From Acidobacteriaceae bacterium (GTDB lineage Bacteria; Acidobacteriota; Terriglobia; Terriglobales; Acidobacteriaceae): DNA of 64,000 nucleotides. The DNA is taken from the NCBI GenBank assembly GCA_027323885.1, contig DAHVZT010000054.1, positions 1-64,000 of the forward strand, read 5' to 3'. Positions 10,284 through 21,058 of the stretch are shown piece by piece (within the stretch, counting starts at the first letter, position 1; the number at the start of each line of letters is the position of its first letter). The position numbers were made by a program, and so were the translations under genes. The notes under the pieces were generated by a model that saw only the letters and a program-made list of their open reading frames with translations, was not told the DNA's origin and did not search any database.

Positions 10284-11420
10284 TTACCGCACAGCTTCCG
10301 GAGAATTTCGCGCGCCGGCCAACTGCAAAACGCAGTCAGCCACCCGGGCGATGGTGTTGGTGGCTTTGGGGCGCCCCGTCTCGATCGAGCCAGAGTCTTC
10401 CCGGACGGTGAGCTCGGCGCGCAATTCAAGGAGATCCTGCCGCATTTGCGTTCGAAGCGGTCCTTCCTCAAGAAGCGGCTGCAGCGCGGCGACCACATTG
10501 GTTGCGGTAAATTCATCTTGAATCAGCTCGGGGACGATACGCTGGCCCGCAATCAGGTTCACCATTGCTACGTGCGGCAGGGTTATCAGCCGCCGGGCCA
10601 CGGCGTAGCTAAGAGTCGATAACCGATACACCACGATAAAGGGATTTCCTATCAGAGCGGCCTCCACCGTCGCGGTGCCGCTGGCAACGATGCTTGCCCG
10701 CGCATGGAACAGAGTGGCACGGGCATCCTCCACAACGTGAATGGGAACGCTGCCGCATTGGGCCACAGTGTTCCGCACCCATGCCGGGGGAAGCGTCGCA
10801 GCCACTGGCAATATGTATTCGTAGCGATTGCCCAGCTTGGTCGCAGCGGCCATCATCCCGGGCAGGTTGAGGCCAACTTCCTTTGGGCGGCTGCCGGGCA
10901 GCAGACCGATCCATGGTTTGCCGGGGTCCAGTGCAAAACGTGCTGCAAACTCCTCTCGCGTTACCGCCGGCTGCGGGAGTTCGGCAAGGGGATGGCCGAC
11001 AAACTCCGCATCCACTCCGCGCCCCCGGTAGTATGTTTCTTCAAAGGGGAAAATGACGAGCATCCTGGTTATCCGGTCTTGCACCCATCGGATGCGGTGC
11101 TTTTTCCATGCCCACAGCTGCGGACTCACGAAGTAAACCACAGGGATGCTCATTTTCTTCAGTTCGCGCGCCAGGCGAAAATTCACATCGGGGAAGTCGA
11201 TCAACACGGCGACATCGGGTTTGCGGGCGCGGATACTTCGCACCAGGCCGCGATACTCTCCGTAAATGCGCGGCAGATGCTGGATGACTTCCGTGATGCC
11301 CATGACGGCGATATCTTCAGCCCGGGCGACGCGTTCGCATCCTGCGGCTTCCATGGCCTGACCCCCGAGGCCGAAGAACTGCGCATCCGGCAAACGGGTG
11401 CGCAGTTCTTCGATCAGCAT
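10284..11420 (-). CDS. lpxB: Lipid-A-disaccharide synthase (ORF from first ATG; true N-terminus probably extends upstream)
   Basis: 'FGLGGQAMEAAGCERVA', 'DFPDVNFRLARELKKMSIPVVYFVSPQLWAWKKHRI', 'GLLPGSRPKEV'. In-frame codons upstream of the ATG read 'IFISAGEASGERYGA', the conserved LpxB N-terminus. Confidence 0.92.
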   Translation of the reverse strand: MLIEELRTRLPDAQFFGLGGQAMEAAGCERVARAEDIAVMGITEVIQHLPRIYGEYRGLVRSIRARKPDVAVLIDFPDVNFRLARELKKMSIPVVYFVSPQLWAWKKHRIRWVQDRITRMLVIFPFEETYYRGRGVDAEFVGHPLAELPQPAVTREEFAARFALDPGKPWIGLLPGSRPKEVGLNLPGMMAAATKLGNRYEYILPVAATLPPAWVRNTVAQCGSVPIHVVEDARATLFHARASIVASGTATVEAALIGNPFIVVYRLSTLSYAVARRLITLPHVAMVNLIAGQRIVPELIQDEFTATNVVAALQPLLEEGPLRTQMRQDLLELRAELTVREDSGSIETGRPKATNTIARVADCVLQLAGARNSPEAVR

Positions 11421-11495
11421 AGCCCCGTAGCGCTCGCCGCTCGCTTCGCCGGCGGAAATGAATATGCTTGAAATGACGGAGTTCCTGAGACCCTT

Positions 11496-13436
11496 TCAAT
11501 CGGCCGTAAACGCCAGGGCGTCGCCCTGGGTGACCTTTGTTTCGGGCATTTCCTGGTCTTTATATTGCAGCCGGTACAGCTTCCAATAGAGCCCTCGCTG
11601 TGCCAGCAACTGCTGGTGTGTGCCAATTTCCCGCAATTGGCCCTTATGCATCACCAGGATCTGGTTGGCTGTTTGGATCGTGGACAGCCGGTGTGCGACA
11701 ACCACGGATGTGCGGCCCGTGACCAGACGGGTGAGGGCGGAACGTACGCGCATCTCTGTTTCCGTATCGACGCTGGAAGTAGCTTCATCGAGAATCAGAA
11801 TCCTGGGATTGTGCGCCAATGCCCGGGCAAAGTTGATAAGTTGCTTCTGGCCTGTGGAAAGTGTGCTGCCGCGCTCGCGGACCGGCTCGTTGAATCCACC
11901 AGGCAGGGACCGGATGTAATCGCCAACGTTGACCTGATCGGCTGCGTCCTCTATCTCCTGATCGGTTATGCGCTCGGTGCCTAGCCTTATATTGCTGGCG
12001 ATGGAACCGGTGAATAGCACGGGGTCCTGCAGTACAACGGCAAAACGGCGGCGCAGTTCCTGAAGGTCCCACTCGCGCACGTCCACGCCCTCGATCAGAA
12101 CCGCTCCACGCTGCACGTCGTAAAACCGGAGCATCAGGCTGCTCAATGTGGTTTTGCCCGCGCCAGTATGTCCCACGATGGCCGCTGTCTCTCCCGCGGG
12201 CACGGTGAAGCTTACATCCCTCAGCACCCACTCGATATTTTCATTCTGCGGCGTGCTGGTTTCCCGCAGGCGCGCGTGCGTAGCTTCGTCGAGTCGCTGG
12301 TAGGTGAACCAGACATTGCGAAACTCAATGCGGCCTGAGCCATCGCCCGTGCGTGGGTGTTCCGGCGACACAATATCCGGCTCTGTGTCGAGCAGCCTGA
12401 AGACGCGTTCGCTCGCCGCCATGGCCGCCTGCAGAATGTTGTATTTGTCGCTCAGGTCCTGAATGGGACGAAAGAAGCGCTGCGAATACTGGATGAAGGC
12501 GACCAGCACGCCCAGGGTGACCGCACCGCGCAGCACCCCTCGGCCGCCAATCCAGATGATGATCGCCACGGCAAGCGAACTGAGAATTTCTACCGCCGGA
12601 TAGTAGAGCGCATACGCCATAATGGCGTCTTTGAACGCCTTCATGTGCTGACGATTGACCTTTTCAAAATCCTGAAAGGCGCGCTCCTCGCGATTGAAAA
12701 GCTGCACCACGCTCATGCCGCTGACATGCTCCTGCAGATAGGCATTGATCCACGCGATTGCGGTGCGAATGCGGCGGTAGGATTCGCGAACGTACTTGCG
12801 AAAGATTTGCGTCCCCAGCAGGATAAAGGGAATCACGGAGAAGGCGAGCAGCGCCAGCCACCAGTTCATGCGCAGCATTACAAATACAATTCCGGCGAGC
12901 ACCAGCACGTCTTCGAAAATCGAGACGACGCCGGAGGTAAACATTTCATTCAGCGCATCCACATCGCTGGTAACGCGCGTGACCAGGCGTCCTGTCGGAT
13001 TGCGGTCGAAGAAAGCAACCTGCATGCGCTGAATGTGCCGGAAGATCTGGCTGCGCAGGTCATACATGACCTTCTGCCCGGTCCACTGCATCAGGTATGT
13101 CTGCACAAACTCCAGGAAATAACTGAATACCAGAGAACCCAGATAAATCCCAGCGATTTCACTGATGCCGGTGATCGCGTTGCTGCTCAAATAGCGCGAC
13201 AGCAGGGAATGGTGCGTCGCCCCGCGCTGCGACATGTAAAGATCGATGGCAACCTTCGTCAGGTAAGGACCCAGAACATCCGAAAAGGCTTTGAGCAGAA
13301 TGGCGACAAGCGAGACGCCGACCTGCAGCCGGTATGGCCGCAAATAGGTCAGCAGCCTCCGCATCAGCCGGCCGTCATAGGCCTTACCGACTACATCGTC
13401 TTCATGCTGTTGGGCGTTCTGCTTTTCGTCTGCCAT
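11496..13436 (-). CDS. ABC transporter, fused permease/ATPase (MsbA-like exporter)
   Basis: TM domain plus Walker A 'GHTGAGKTTL', signature 'LSTGQKQL', Walker B 'ILILDEATSSVD'. Confidence 0.92.
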   Translation of the reverse strand: MADEKQNAQQHEDDVVGKAYDGRLMRRLLTYLRPYRLQVGVSLVAILLKAFSDVLGPYLTKVAIDLYMSQRGATHHSLLSRYLSSNAITGISEIAGIYLGSLVFSYFLEFVQTYLMQWTGQKVMYDLRSQIFRHIQRMQVAFFDRNPTGRLVTRVTSDVDALNEMFTSGVVSIFEDVLVLAGIVFVMLRMNWWLALLAFSVIPFILLGTQIFRKYVRESYRRIRTAIAWINAYLQEHVSGMSVVQLFNREERAFQDFEKVNRQHMKAFKDAIMAYALYYPAVEILSSLAVAIIIWIGGRGVLRGAVTLGVLVAFIQYSQRFFRPIQDLSDKYNILQAAMAASERVFRLLDTEPDIVSPEHPRTGDGSGRIEFRNVWFTYQRLDEATHARLRETSTPQNENIEWVLRDVSFTVPAGETAAIVGHTGAGKTTLSSLMLRFYDVQRGAVLIEGVDVREWDLQELRRRFAVVLQDPVLFTGSIASNIRLGTERITDQEIEDAADQVNVGDYIRSLPGGFNEPVRERGSTLSTGQKQLINFARALAHNPRILILDEATSSVDTETEMRVRSALTRLVTGRTSVVVAHRLSTIQTANQILVMHKGQLREIGTHQQLLAQRGLYWKLYRLQYKDQEMPETKVTQGDALAFTAD

Positions 13437-13502
13437 GCGACACTGCTATTGTACGAACTTTCGCGCAAATCTCCGCCGCAGCGGACATTTAGAGCAACCC
13501 TC

Positions 13503-14726
13503 ATGCCGGATACGCTCGGAATTTATATCTCCATCCCGTTCTGCCGCGCCAAGTGCAGCTATTGCAACTTTGCTTCAGGCGTGTTCGGCGGCGAGCGCAT
13601 GTCAGCCTATGTGGATCGCCTGACAGCCGAAATCCGCGAGACTCACCAGCGCACCGATTTCTGCATGGTATTGCCGCGGATCGTCGACAGCGTCTATTTC
13701 GGCGGAGGCACACCCAGCCTGCTCTCTTCCGAACAGATGCAGCAGATCGTGCGCGCGCTGCAGGAAGTTTTCCAGGTGGATCCGCGAGCAGAAGTGGCGC
13801 TGGAGTGTGCGCCCGGCCAATTGCAGGACGATCTTCTGCGGTCGCTGCCGGATTTGGGTTTCAATCGGGTGAGCCTTGGCGTGCAGTCGTTCCTCGACCG
13901 CGAAGCCGCTGCCGTGGGACGTCTGCATACCCGTGCCGCCACGTTGCTGGAAATTGCCCGTCTTCGCGGCGCTGGGATCAACGACATCAATGTGGACTTG
14001 ATTGCGGGCCTTCCGCACCAGACGGAAGCAAGCTGGCGTGAGTCACTGGACGTGGCAATCTCGACCGGTGTCCCGCATTTGAGCGTCTACATGCTGGACG
14101 TGGACGAGGATTCCCGGTTGGGCCGCGAAATGCTGGCTGGTGGCACGCGCTATGGGGTGGGTCTGGTTCCGCGCGAAGAGCGGATTGCCGCCATGTACAA
14201 CGAGGCGTGCGAGCGATTTACCAGGGAAGGCATTGCGCAATATGAAATCTCCAACTTTGCGCGTGTTGGCCACCAGTCCAGACATAACCTGAAGTATTGG
14301 ACACGTCAGCCCTATCTCGGATTCGGTCTGGATGCGCATTCCTTTCTCTTCGTGCCAGATGGCACTGCGGTACGCTTTGGCAACACCGACAATCTGGACC
14401 GATACATGGCGGGACCCGCTGAGGAAGTGCGGACCGCCATCTCCGCAACGGCAGCGGCCGAGGAAGCGTGGTTTCTTGGCCTGCGCCTGGCCACGGGAGT
14501 GTCGCTGGTCGAACTGGAAAAGAAGATTGGCCCTGCCGCCATGCGAGCTTTTTGGCCGATTGTTGCGGAATGCGAACAGGAGAGATTGCTGGAACGCACT
14601 GCCACGCACGTGCGGCTGACGAACCACGGAAGGCTGTTCGCGAACGATGTCTTCGAACGCTTTCTGGGAGTTGTTCGCGAAGAAGATTTGTCGCACGAAT
14701 TTATGGAACAGGGAGCACTGGTTTGA
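13503..14726 (+). CDS. hemW: HemW / coproporphyrinogen III oxidase-like radical SAM protein
   Basis: '[19 protein letters not shown]' radical SAM CxxxCxxC, '[10 protein letters not shown]', '[20 protein letters not shown]'. Start at ATG 13503 rather than the 12357 ORF start. Confidence 0.93.
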   Translation: MPDTLGIYISIPFCRAKCSYCNFASGVFGGERMSAYVDRLTAEIRETHQRTDFCMVLPRIVDSVYFGGGTPSLLSSEQMQQIVRALQEVFQVDPRAEVALECAPGQLQDDLLRSLPDLGFNRVSLGVQSFLDREAAAVGRLHTRAATLLEIARLRGAGINDINVDLIAGLPHQTEASWRESLDVAISTGVPHLSVYMLDVDEDSRLGREMLAGGTRYGVGLVPREERIAAMYNEACERFTREGIAQYEISNFARVGHQSRHNLKYWTRQPYLGFGLDAHSFLFVPDGTAVRFGNTDNLDRYMAGPAEEVRTAISATAAAEEAWFLGLRLATGVSLVELEKKIGPAAMRAFWPIVAECEQERLLERTATHVRLTNHGRLFANDVFERFLGVVREEDLSHEFMEQGALV

Positions 14727-15799
14727 GCACCACGATTGCGGAGCATGAAGCCGTTTTACACCGGAACGCGACGGGAACAATCGATCTGCGCAGCGACACC
14801 GTCACCAGGCCGACGGCGGCGATGCGGGCCGCTATGGCATCGGCTGAAGTCGGAGACGACGTGTATGGCGAAGATCCCACCGTCAATAGCCTGGAGCGCC
14901 GGGCGGCGGAAATTTTCGGCCGTGAGGCGGCGATTTTCGTCCCCACGGGAACGATGGCAAATCAGATCGCCATTCGTCTGCACACGCAGCACGGGCAGGA
15001 AGTGATCTGTGAAGCGCGCTCGCACATTGTGGATTGGGAAATGGCCATGTTGTCCGCGTTCTCTGGATGCATGCCGCGCACCATTGCGGGGGAGCGCGGT
15101 GTGCTCACGTGGAAGCAGATCAAGGCGGCCATTGCGCCAGGCATTTATTACCGCGCGCAGACCGGACTGATTTCGCTCGAAAACACGCACAACATGGCCG
15201 GTGGAACCGTCACGCCGCTGGACGTGCTGGAAGAAATCTGGGCTGGCGCCCGGGATGCAGGTCTTCCCACCCATCTTGACGGCGCCCGCTTGTTCAATGC
15301 CGCAGCCTATCTCCAGACCACCGTTGCGGAACTGTCGCGCGGTTTCGACACGGTCATGTTCTGCCTCTCGAAAGGCCTATGCGCGCCTGCCGGCTCCATG
15401 CTGGTAGGCACGCAAAAGCAGATCGACAAAGCACGGGTCTTCCGCAAGGCGCTTGGCGGCGGCATGCGGCAGGCAGGAGTTCTTGCCGCCGCGGGACTGC
15501 TCGCGCTCGACACCATGACGGAGCGGCTGGCAGAGGATCACGCCAACGCGCGATACCTGGCGGAATCGCTGGCCAAAGTCCCAGGCCTGTTCGTCGATCT
15601 CGCCAGCGTGCAGACCAACATCGTTATCTTTCAAATCACACGTGGCCAGGGGGCTCTGGACCTGGTTGCCGGGTTGAAACGGCGCGGCGTCCTTTGTGGA
15701 AACCTGGGACCGGCTGCCGTCCGGCTTGTCACCCATCGCGATGTGAATCGCGAGCAATGCGAGCAGGCGGTTGCGCAGATTCTTGCAGAGCTGGCCTAA
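14723..15799 (+). CDS. ltaE: Low-specificity L-threonine aldolase
   Basis: '[36 protein letters not shown]', '[13 protein letters not shown]', '[12 protein letters not shown]', PLP-lysine region '[15 protein letters not shown]'. TTG start overlaps the hemW TGA. Confidence 0.9.
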   Translation: MSTTIAEHEAVLHRNATGTIDLRSDTVTRPTAAMRAAMASAEVGDDVYGEDPTVNSLERRAAEIFGREAAIFVPTGTMANQIAIRLHTQHGQEVICEARSHIVDWEMAMLSAFSGCMPRTIAGERGVLTWKQIKAAIAPGIYYRAQTGLISLENTHNMAGGTVTPLDVLEEIWAGARDAGLPTHLDGARLFNAAAYLQTTVAELSRGFDTVMFCLSKGLCAPAGSMLVGTQKQIDKARVFRKALGGGMRQAGVLAAAGLLALDTMTERLAEDHANARYLAESLAKVPGLFVDLASVQTNIVIFQITRGQGALDLVAGLKRRGVLCGNLGPAAVRLVTHRDVNREQCEQAVAQILAELA

Positions 15800-15961
15800 G
15801 ATGGCCCGATCCTCTTCCAGAATCGGAATTTCACGTGACCGTCATGCAGCCTTCATCGTATTTTTGCAGGATATTTGCACGATTGCGATACTCTGATGCT
15901 CTGCAGAAATGCGCTGCCGGAAATGTTCAGACGGCCAGGCATCCGAGAGAGGAAATTCGCT

Positions 15962-16660
15962 GTGAGTCAGACGATTTTTGTTCTAGAGGATGATCAGGAC
16001 ATCTCCCGCCTGGTGCAGCACAACCTGGAGATCGCGGGGTTTTCCGTGCGCACCTATGTCAGTCCCCTGGCCGTGCTCGGAGATGCCGAGCGAAAAGCGC
16101 CCGACCTTTTTCTGCTGGACATTATGGTTCCCGGCGGCGACGGCCTGGATCTATGCCGCCGTATCCGCAAAAATCCTGGTCTGGCCATCAGGCCAGTCAT
16201 CTTTCTAACCGCTCGCACCAGTGAGAGCGATCGCGTGCTGGGCCTGGAACTCGGCGCGGACGATTACATCTCCAAACCGTTTTCTCCGCGCGAACTGGTC
16301 GCCCGCATTAAAGCCGTTCTGCGGCGGTTTGAGCGTCCCGCGGCCCCTATGGCTTTACATTTCGACCAGGTGGAGATTGACTCCAGCGCCATGCAATTGC
16401 GGGTCAACGGGCAACTGGCGGCCACCACCGCAACGGAATTTCGCCTGCTGGAATATCTGGCGCGCCATCCCGGACGTGTCTTCAGCCGCGACCAGTTGCT
16501 GGACGCCGTCTGGGGAGATGCCCGCTTTGTCACGCCGCGTTCTGTAGATGTTTACGTGCGCCGCATCCGGGAAAAGATTGAATCGGACCCGGAAGATCCG
16601 CAATATCTCAAGACGGTGCGCGGGGCAGGTTACCGCTTCGAAATGCCAAAGTCTTTGTAG
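15962..16660 (+). CDS. OmpR/PhoB-family response regulator
   Basis: Receiver 'FVLEDDQDIS...LFLLDIMVPGGDGLDLCR' and winged helix 'FRLLEYLARHPGRVFSRDQLLDAVWG'; GTG start 15962. Confidence 0.93.
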   Translation: MSQTIFVLEDDQDISRLVQHNLEIAGFSVRTYVSPLAVLGDAERKAPDLFLLDIMVPGGDGLDLCRRIRKNPGLAIRPVIFLTARTSESDRVLGLELGADDYISKPFSPRELVARIKAVLRRFERPAAPMALHFDQVEIDSSAMQLRVNGQLAATTATEFRLLEYLARHPGRVFSRDQLLDAVWGDARFVTPRSVDVYVRRIREKIESDPEDPQYLKTVRGAGYRFEMPKSL

Positions 16661-16691
16661 CGAACCGCGCGCATATCGGGAACGGATTGGC

Positions 16692-18161
16692 ATGACGCAA
16701 AGAGTGTTCTTCAAGCTGCTGAGTGCAATGGTTCTGGTCTTGCTCGTGGCGGCGGGAATCCTCGACCTCTCTCAGCAGCACATGCTGCAGTCGTATTTGC
16801 AGGCGCAGATCGCCCATGGCCTGCATGATCCTGCGCAATTGCTCGCGATTCGAAACACATTGTCTGTTGTTCGCCGCAGCCTGTTGTGGGCTACGCTGCT
16901 GGGGCTTGTCCTGGCGAGCCTGGTGGCGGCGCTGCTTGCTCACGGCGTGGCTCGCCGCCTGGCGCGCATTGTGGAGTTCGCTCACCGTCTTGCCGCAGGC
17001 GATTTTGGCGCGCGCATTCATGAGAGGGCGGGAGATGAAATCGCCGCCGTGGCCAACGCCCTAGACGCTACCGCCGTGCGTGTCGAAGTCGTTTTCCGCG
17101 CGCTGGAGGATAGCCGGAAGGAAATGGAAACCGTGCTCGACAGCATGGAGGAGGCCGTGATTGCAGTGGACTCGCAAAGCCGCATTCACTGGACGAACAA
17201 AGTGATGGAGCGGCTCGCCGGAGGCGCCATCCAGCCGGGGAATGCGCTGGTGCAGACGGTGCGCGACCCTGATCTTCTGAACTGCGTGGGCCAGGCGCTG
17301 CGTCAGCGCACCACCGCCAAAGCAAGAGCGCGCGCAGTAGTTCCAGGACGCATCTTCGAAGTGAGCGCCGCTCCCATGCTGGGGGGCAGCGCGGTCGTCG
17401 TCCTGCACGACATCACCGAGATCGATCGCGTGGAGAGGACCCGCCGCGACTTCATCGCGAACATCTCGCATGAGCTGCGTACTCCGCTGACGTCAATTTC
17501 CGGCTATGCGGAGACGATGCTGGAGCAACATTCTGGAGCCCCGTCTCAGGACCGGGAATTTCTCTCCATCATCTGCCGCAATGCAGCGCGGATGAATCGA
17601 CTTACGGAAGACCTCCTTGCGCTGGCCCGCATCGAGTCCGGGGAGTACAAGCTGAAGTTGAGGCCGACAGACGCCGACGCACTGATTGACGAGGCGGCTG
17701 CTGTGCTGACAGGTTCTCTGATGGACCGGAATTTTGTGCTGGAAAGAGGTGAGCCCGTCCGCGCCATGGTTATCGCGGACTCCGACGCCATCCTGCAGGT
17801 CCTTTCCAATCTGCTGGAAAACGCAGTGAAATATGGCGGGAATCGCGTGGTTGCCGGCGCGCGGCGAGTTCACGGAGCAGTCGAGTTTTTTGTGAAGGAC
17901 TTTGGCGCCGGCATCCCGTCCGAGCACCTTGGTCGAATCTTCGAACGTTTTTATCGCGTCGATAAAGGGCGCTCGCTGGAATCGGGCGGTACGGGGCTGG
18001 GCCTATCGATCGTTAAGCACATTATCCTGGCGCACGGCGGCACGGTTCGCGCAGAAAGCGAATTGAACCGGGGCAGCACGTTCTTCTTTACGCTGCCGCT
18101 CGCGCCAGAGAATCCTTCGAGCGACGAGACGGACGCACTCAAGGATCATCAGGAGGTCTGA
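16692..18161 (+). CDS. Sensor histidine kinase (PhoR-like, HAMP, PAS, HisKA, HATPase)
   Basis: Two N-terminal TMs, 'RRDFIANISHELRTPLTSISGYAETML', 'GGTGLGLSIVKHI'. Confidence 0.93.
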   Translation: MTQRVFFKLLSAMVLVLLVAAGILDLSQQHMLQSYLQAQIAHGLHDPAQLLAIRNTLSVVRRSLLWATLLGLVLASLVAALLAHGVARRLARIVEFAHRLAAGDFGARIHERAGDEIAAVANALDATAVRVEVVFRALEDSRKEMETVLDSMEEAVIAVDSQSRIHWTNKVMERLAGGAIQPGNALVQTVRDPDLLNCVGQALRQRTTAKARARAVVPGRIFEVSAAPMLGGSAVVVLHDITEIDRVERTRRDFIANISHELRTPLTSISGYAETMLEQHSGAPSQDREFLSIICRNAARMNRLTEDLLALARIESGEYKLKLRPTDADALIDEAAAVLTGSLMDRNFVLERGEPVRAMVIADSDAILQVLSNLLENAVKYGGNRVVAGARRVHGAVEFFVKDFGAGIPSEHLGRIFERFYRVDKGRSLESGGTGLGLSIVKHIILAHGGTVRAESELNRGSTFFFTLPLAPENPSSDETDALKDHQEV

Positions 18162-18772
18162 TCGCCTTTCAGCAAGTCTTCCGGATGGTCCAGGTCCCAC
18201 TCTCCTTCAGGAAAATCGATCGGATACGTGCTTTCGCTGTGGCGCAAAATTGCTCGCGCACCATGATCGCCTGTCAGCGTCAGCATTGCGGGAAACATTC
18301 GGCGCGGCAACACAACCGGAACACCGTCGCGCCCCCCATAGCGCGACACAATCGGCAGTTCGGGCGAAACAACGTGGGCCGCCAGCAGCTTCCGCAAATG
18401 CTCCGCCGAAAGTGCGGGTTGATCGCAAACCATCACCAGCGCTCCGGAGCACACAGCGCAGGCTTCCATCGCCGCGCGCACTCCGGTGCGCAGAGAACTG
18501 GCCATCCCTTCCTCCCACTCTGAATTGAGCAGCACTTTGCAGCGGCCGAGTTGAACATTGCGCTCAATTTCTTCCGCGTGCGCGCCAAGGATCACAAAAA
18601 CAGGCTCAGCGCCTGCCTCCAAGGCCAGCCGCACGGCACGTTCAAGCAATTTTTCTTGTTGCGCGCCGTGCAGCGTCAAAAGTTGCTTTGGCTGACCCAG
18701 CCTCCGGGACGCGCCTGCCGCGAGTACGATGGCTGGGGTCGGGTGCTCGTCAGCGGATCCCGGATTCGGCAT
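18149..18772 (-). CDS. MocA/MobA-like molybdenum cofactor nucleotidyltransferase family protein
   Basis: 'AIVLAAGASRRLGQPKQLL', 'VMVCDQPAL', 'GDHGARAIL'. Confidence 0.88.
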   Translation of the reverse strand: MPNPGSADEHPTPAIVLAAGASRRLGQPKQLLTLHGAQQEKLLERAVRLALEAGAEPVFVILGAHAEEIERNVQLGRCKVLLNSEWEEGMASSLRTGVRAAMEACAVCSGALVMVCDQPALSAEHLRKLLAAHVVSPELPIVSRYGGRDGVPVVLPRRMFPAMLTLTGDHGARAILRHSESTYPIDFPEGEWDLDHPEDLLKGDQTS

Positions 18773-19994
18773 GAGACGGGCTCACAGCATCCGAAAGAAA
18801 TTCGTCCGCAGGTTGGTCCAGCGGGCATTGCGTCGGAACATAGGGCCGCTCAGGAGCGGCGCTCATGTCAATGGCAGGCGTCGAGCGCAATGCGATTGGC
18901 TTGCGGTGCATCACAGATTGAATCTCAGCCATGATCGAAAGAGCGACTGCCTGCGGGCTGTCGCCGCCCAGGTCCAGACCGATGGGCGCATGAACGCGGC
19001 TCAGGCACTGCTCGGGCGTCCAATTCAATGCCTCTGCTACTTCCTTCAGCAGGAGCTGACTGCGATGACGCGCACCGAGGAGACCTACATACGATAATTC
19101 GAGCGGCAGCAACCGCTCCAGCAGATTGCGATCCTGCTCAAAGCTGTGGGTCAGGATTGCGATCGCGTCCTCCGCGGTCAAATGCAGATCATTGAAGTTG
19201 CTGATATCCCGGCGAAGCGCCAGCACCTGGTCGGCCTGCGGGAAGCGGCCCGCCTGCGCCAGCCACGCCCGCCCATCCGCTACCGCAACACGCCAGCCCA
19301 GAAGGTGCGCCATCTGCACCAGCGGATGTACGTCATCTCCTGCTCCGAAAATCACCAGGCGCGGGGGCGGAAGGATTGCTTCGACGTAGATGTTACGTAG
19401 CTCGCCGTTCAGACGGGCAGAGATCAACTCGGTTTTCGTGGAACTGGTTGCCAGGTGGATGAGCAGTTCTTTCGTAGCGGCATCGCAATTCCTGCTTACA
19501 AATACCGGCTCGGAGAGGCTGCGATTTTCAGGGATATTTCTGTCCAAAATTACCCTGGCAAGGTTCTGGCCCGCACTCGCGCCGCTGGGCAGCAGAGTCA
19601 CCGCGCTGAAAGCAGCGCCCTTTTCGGCGGCTTCGAGCGCGGTGAGCAGGGCCTGTGCTTCAGGAAGAGCTACCGGCTCCAACAGCAGGTCAAGCACGCC
19701 GCCGCAGCCCAGACCATAGGGCATCTCGCGGATCTCCTCCGGAGCGTCCTGATCGTACATCGTGGAATACCGTTCGAGCGCCGCGCCATGCCGGGTGATC
19801 CAGGACGCCTTGCGCGCCACCTCACCCTCCAGACATCCTCCGCTGATGGAGCCTGCATAGGACGTGGGCTGAATGTACATCCGCGCGCCCGGCCGGCGAT
19901 AGGAGGAGCCTTGGACACTGATGAGCGTGGCCAGCACTGCGGACGCGTCCTCACCCTTGCGCCACAACCCCAGAATTTCTCTACGCTCTGCCAT
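18750..19994 (-). CDS. XdhC/CoxI family protein
   Basis: 'SYRRPGARMYIQPTSYAGSISGGCLEGEV' and Rossmann 'RLVIFGAGDDVHPLVQMAHLLGW', 'YVGLLGARHRSQLLL', 'HAPIGLDLGGDSPQAVALSI'. Confidence 0.92.
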   Translation of the reverse strand: MAERREILGLWRKGEDASAVLATLISVQGSSYRRPGARMYIQPTSYAGSISGGCLEGEVARKASWITRHGAALERYSTMYDQDAPEEIREMPYGLGCGGVLDLLLEPVALPEAQALLTALEAAEKGAAFSAVTLLPSGASAGQNLARVILDRNIPENRSLSEPVFVSRNCDAATKELLIHLATSSTKTELISARLNGELRNIYVEAILPPPRLVIFGAGDDVHPLVQMAHLLGWRVAVADGRAWLAQAGRFPQADQVLALRRDISNFNDLHLTAEDAIAILTHSFEQDRNLLERLLPLELSYVGLLGARHRSQLLLKEVAEALNWTPEQCLSRVHAPIGLDLGGDSPQAVALSIMAEIQSVMHRKPIALRSTPAIDMSAAPERPYVPTQCPLDQPADEFLSDAVSPSHAESGIR

Positions 19995-20117
19995 GCTTGC
20001 AGTCCCTTAGCTCGATCGGAGTTACCAGCGAACAAACTTACAAACTTATGATAAATCTTTGAGCGCAGCAGAAGCGCCGGTATCTTCCGTGGTATGCAGG
20101 ATTAAAATAGAAGCTAT

Positions 20118-20990
20118 ATGGGAAATACTGTCAAGACCGCGTTTTTGCTTACTTTGCTCACTCTGTTGTTGATCTGGATTGGTGGTCACTTTGAGGGCCG
20201 CAATGGGCTGATCTTTGGATTCCTTCTTGCTGCCGGTATGAACTTCTTCACTTACTTCTATTCCGACAAGCTGGCGTTGAAGATGTATCGCGCGCAGCCT
20301 GTCACACGGGAACAACTGCCGCGCGCCTATGAAGTGGTGGAGCGGATGACGCAGCGCATGGGCCTTCCCATGCCCAAGATGTACATTCTGCCGACGCAAT
20401 CGCCCAATGCTTTTGCGACCGGCCGCAACCCCAAGCACGCCTCTGTCGCCATGACGGAAGGGATTCTGCAGCTACTGAACGACGAAGAGTTGGAAGGCGT
20501 GCTGGCCCATGAGTTGGGCCATGTACAGAACCGGGACATCCTGACCAGCACCATCGCGGCGACATTGGCCGGAGCCATCACGCTGATTGCGCGCATGGGT
20601 TATTGGGCTGCGCTGTTTGGCGGCTATGGCGGCGGCCGCGGAGAACGCAGCGATCGCGGTGGCGGGGGAATCAGCTCACTCCTGATGCTGTTTCTCGCGC
20701 CCGTTGCCGCCATGCTGATCCAGTTCGCCGTCTCACGCTCCAGAGAATATGAGGCCGACGCGACCGGAGCGCGCACCACGGGGAACCCTTACGCACTGGC
20801 GAGCGCGCTGGAAAAGATCGACGCCTATTCAAAACGGATTCCCATGGTCGCCTCTCCGTCCAGCGCGCATTTATTCATCGCGCAGCCTTTGGTGGGCGCC
20901 AGCATGTTCGCCAATCTTTTTTCCACGCATCCTCCCATGGCCAAGCGCATCGAACGTTTAATTGGACGCAAGTCCGTCAGCGGCATTTGA
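20118..20990 (+). CDS. htpX: Zinc metalloprotease HtpX (M48)
   Basis: 'LEGVLAHELGHVQNRDI' HExxH, 'FATGRNPKHASVAMTEGIL', 'SREYEADATGA'. Confidence 0.95.
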   Translation: MGNTVKTAFLLTLLTLLLIWIGGHFEGRNGLIFGFLLAAGMNFFTYFYSDKLALKMYRAQPVTREQLPRAYEVVERMTQRMGLPMPKMYILPTQSPNAFATGRNPKHASVAMTEGILQLLNDEELEGVLAHELGHVQNRDILTSTIAATLAGAITLIARMGYWAALFGGYGGGRGERSDRGGGGISSLLMLFLAPVAAMLIQFAVSRSREYEADATGARTTGNPYALASALEKIDAYSKRIPMVASPSSAHLFIAQPLVGASMFANLFSTHPPMAKRIERLIGRKSVSGI

Positions 20991-21058
20991 AACGATCATT
21001 TTTTTCATCGAAGCTGCTAATCCGGAAAGGAAGCCGCTCCGCGGCTGGCACGACACTC

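Noticed and set aside
12357-13502. N-terminal 382 aa of the 789-aa ORF containing hemW
   Set aside because: Antisense to the ABC transporter; HemW homology begins at ATG 13503.
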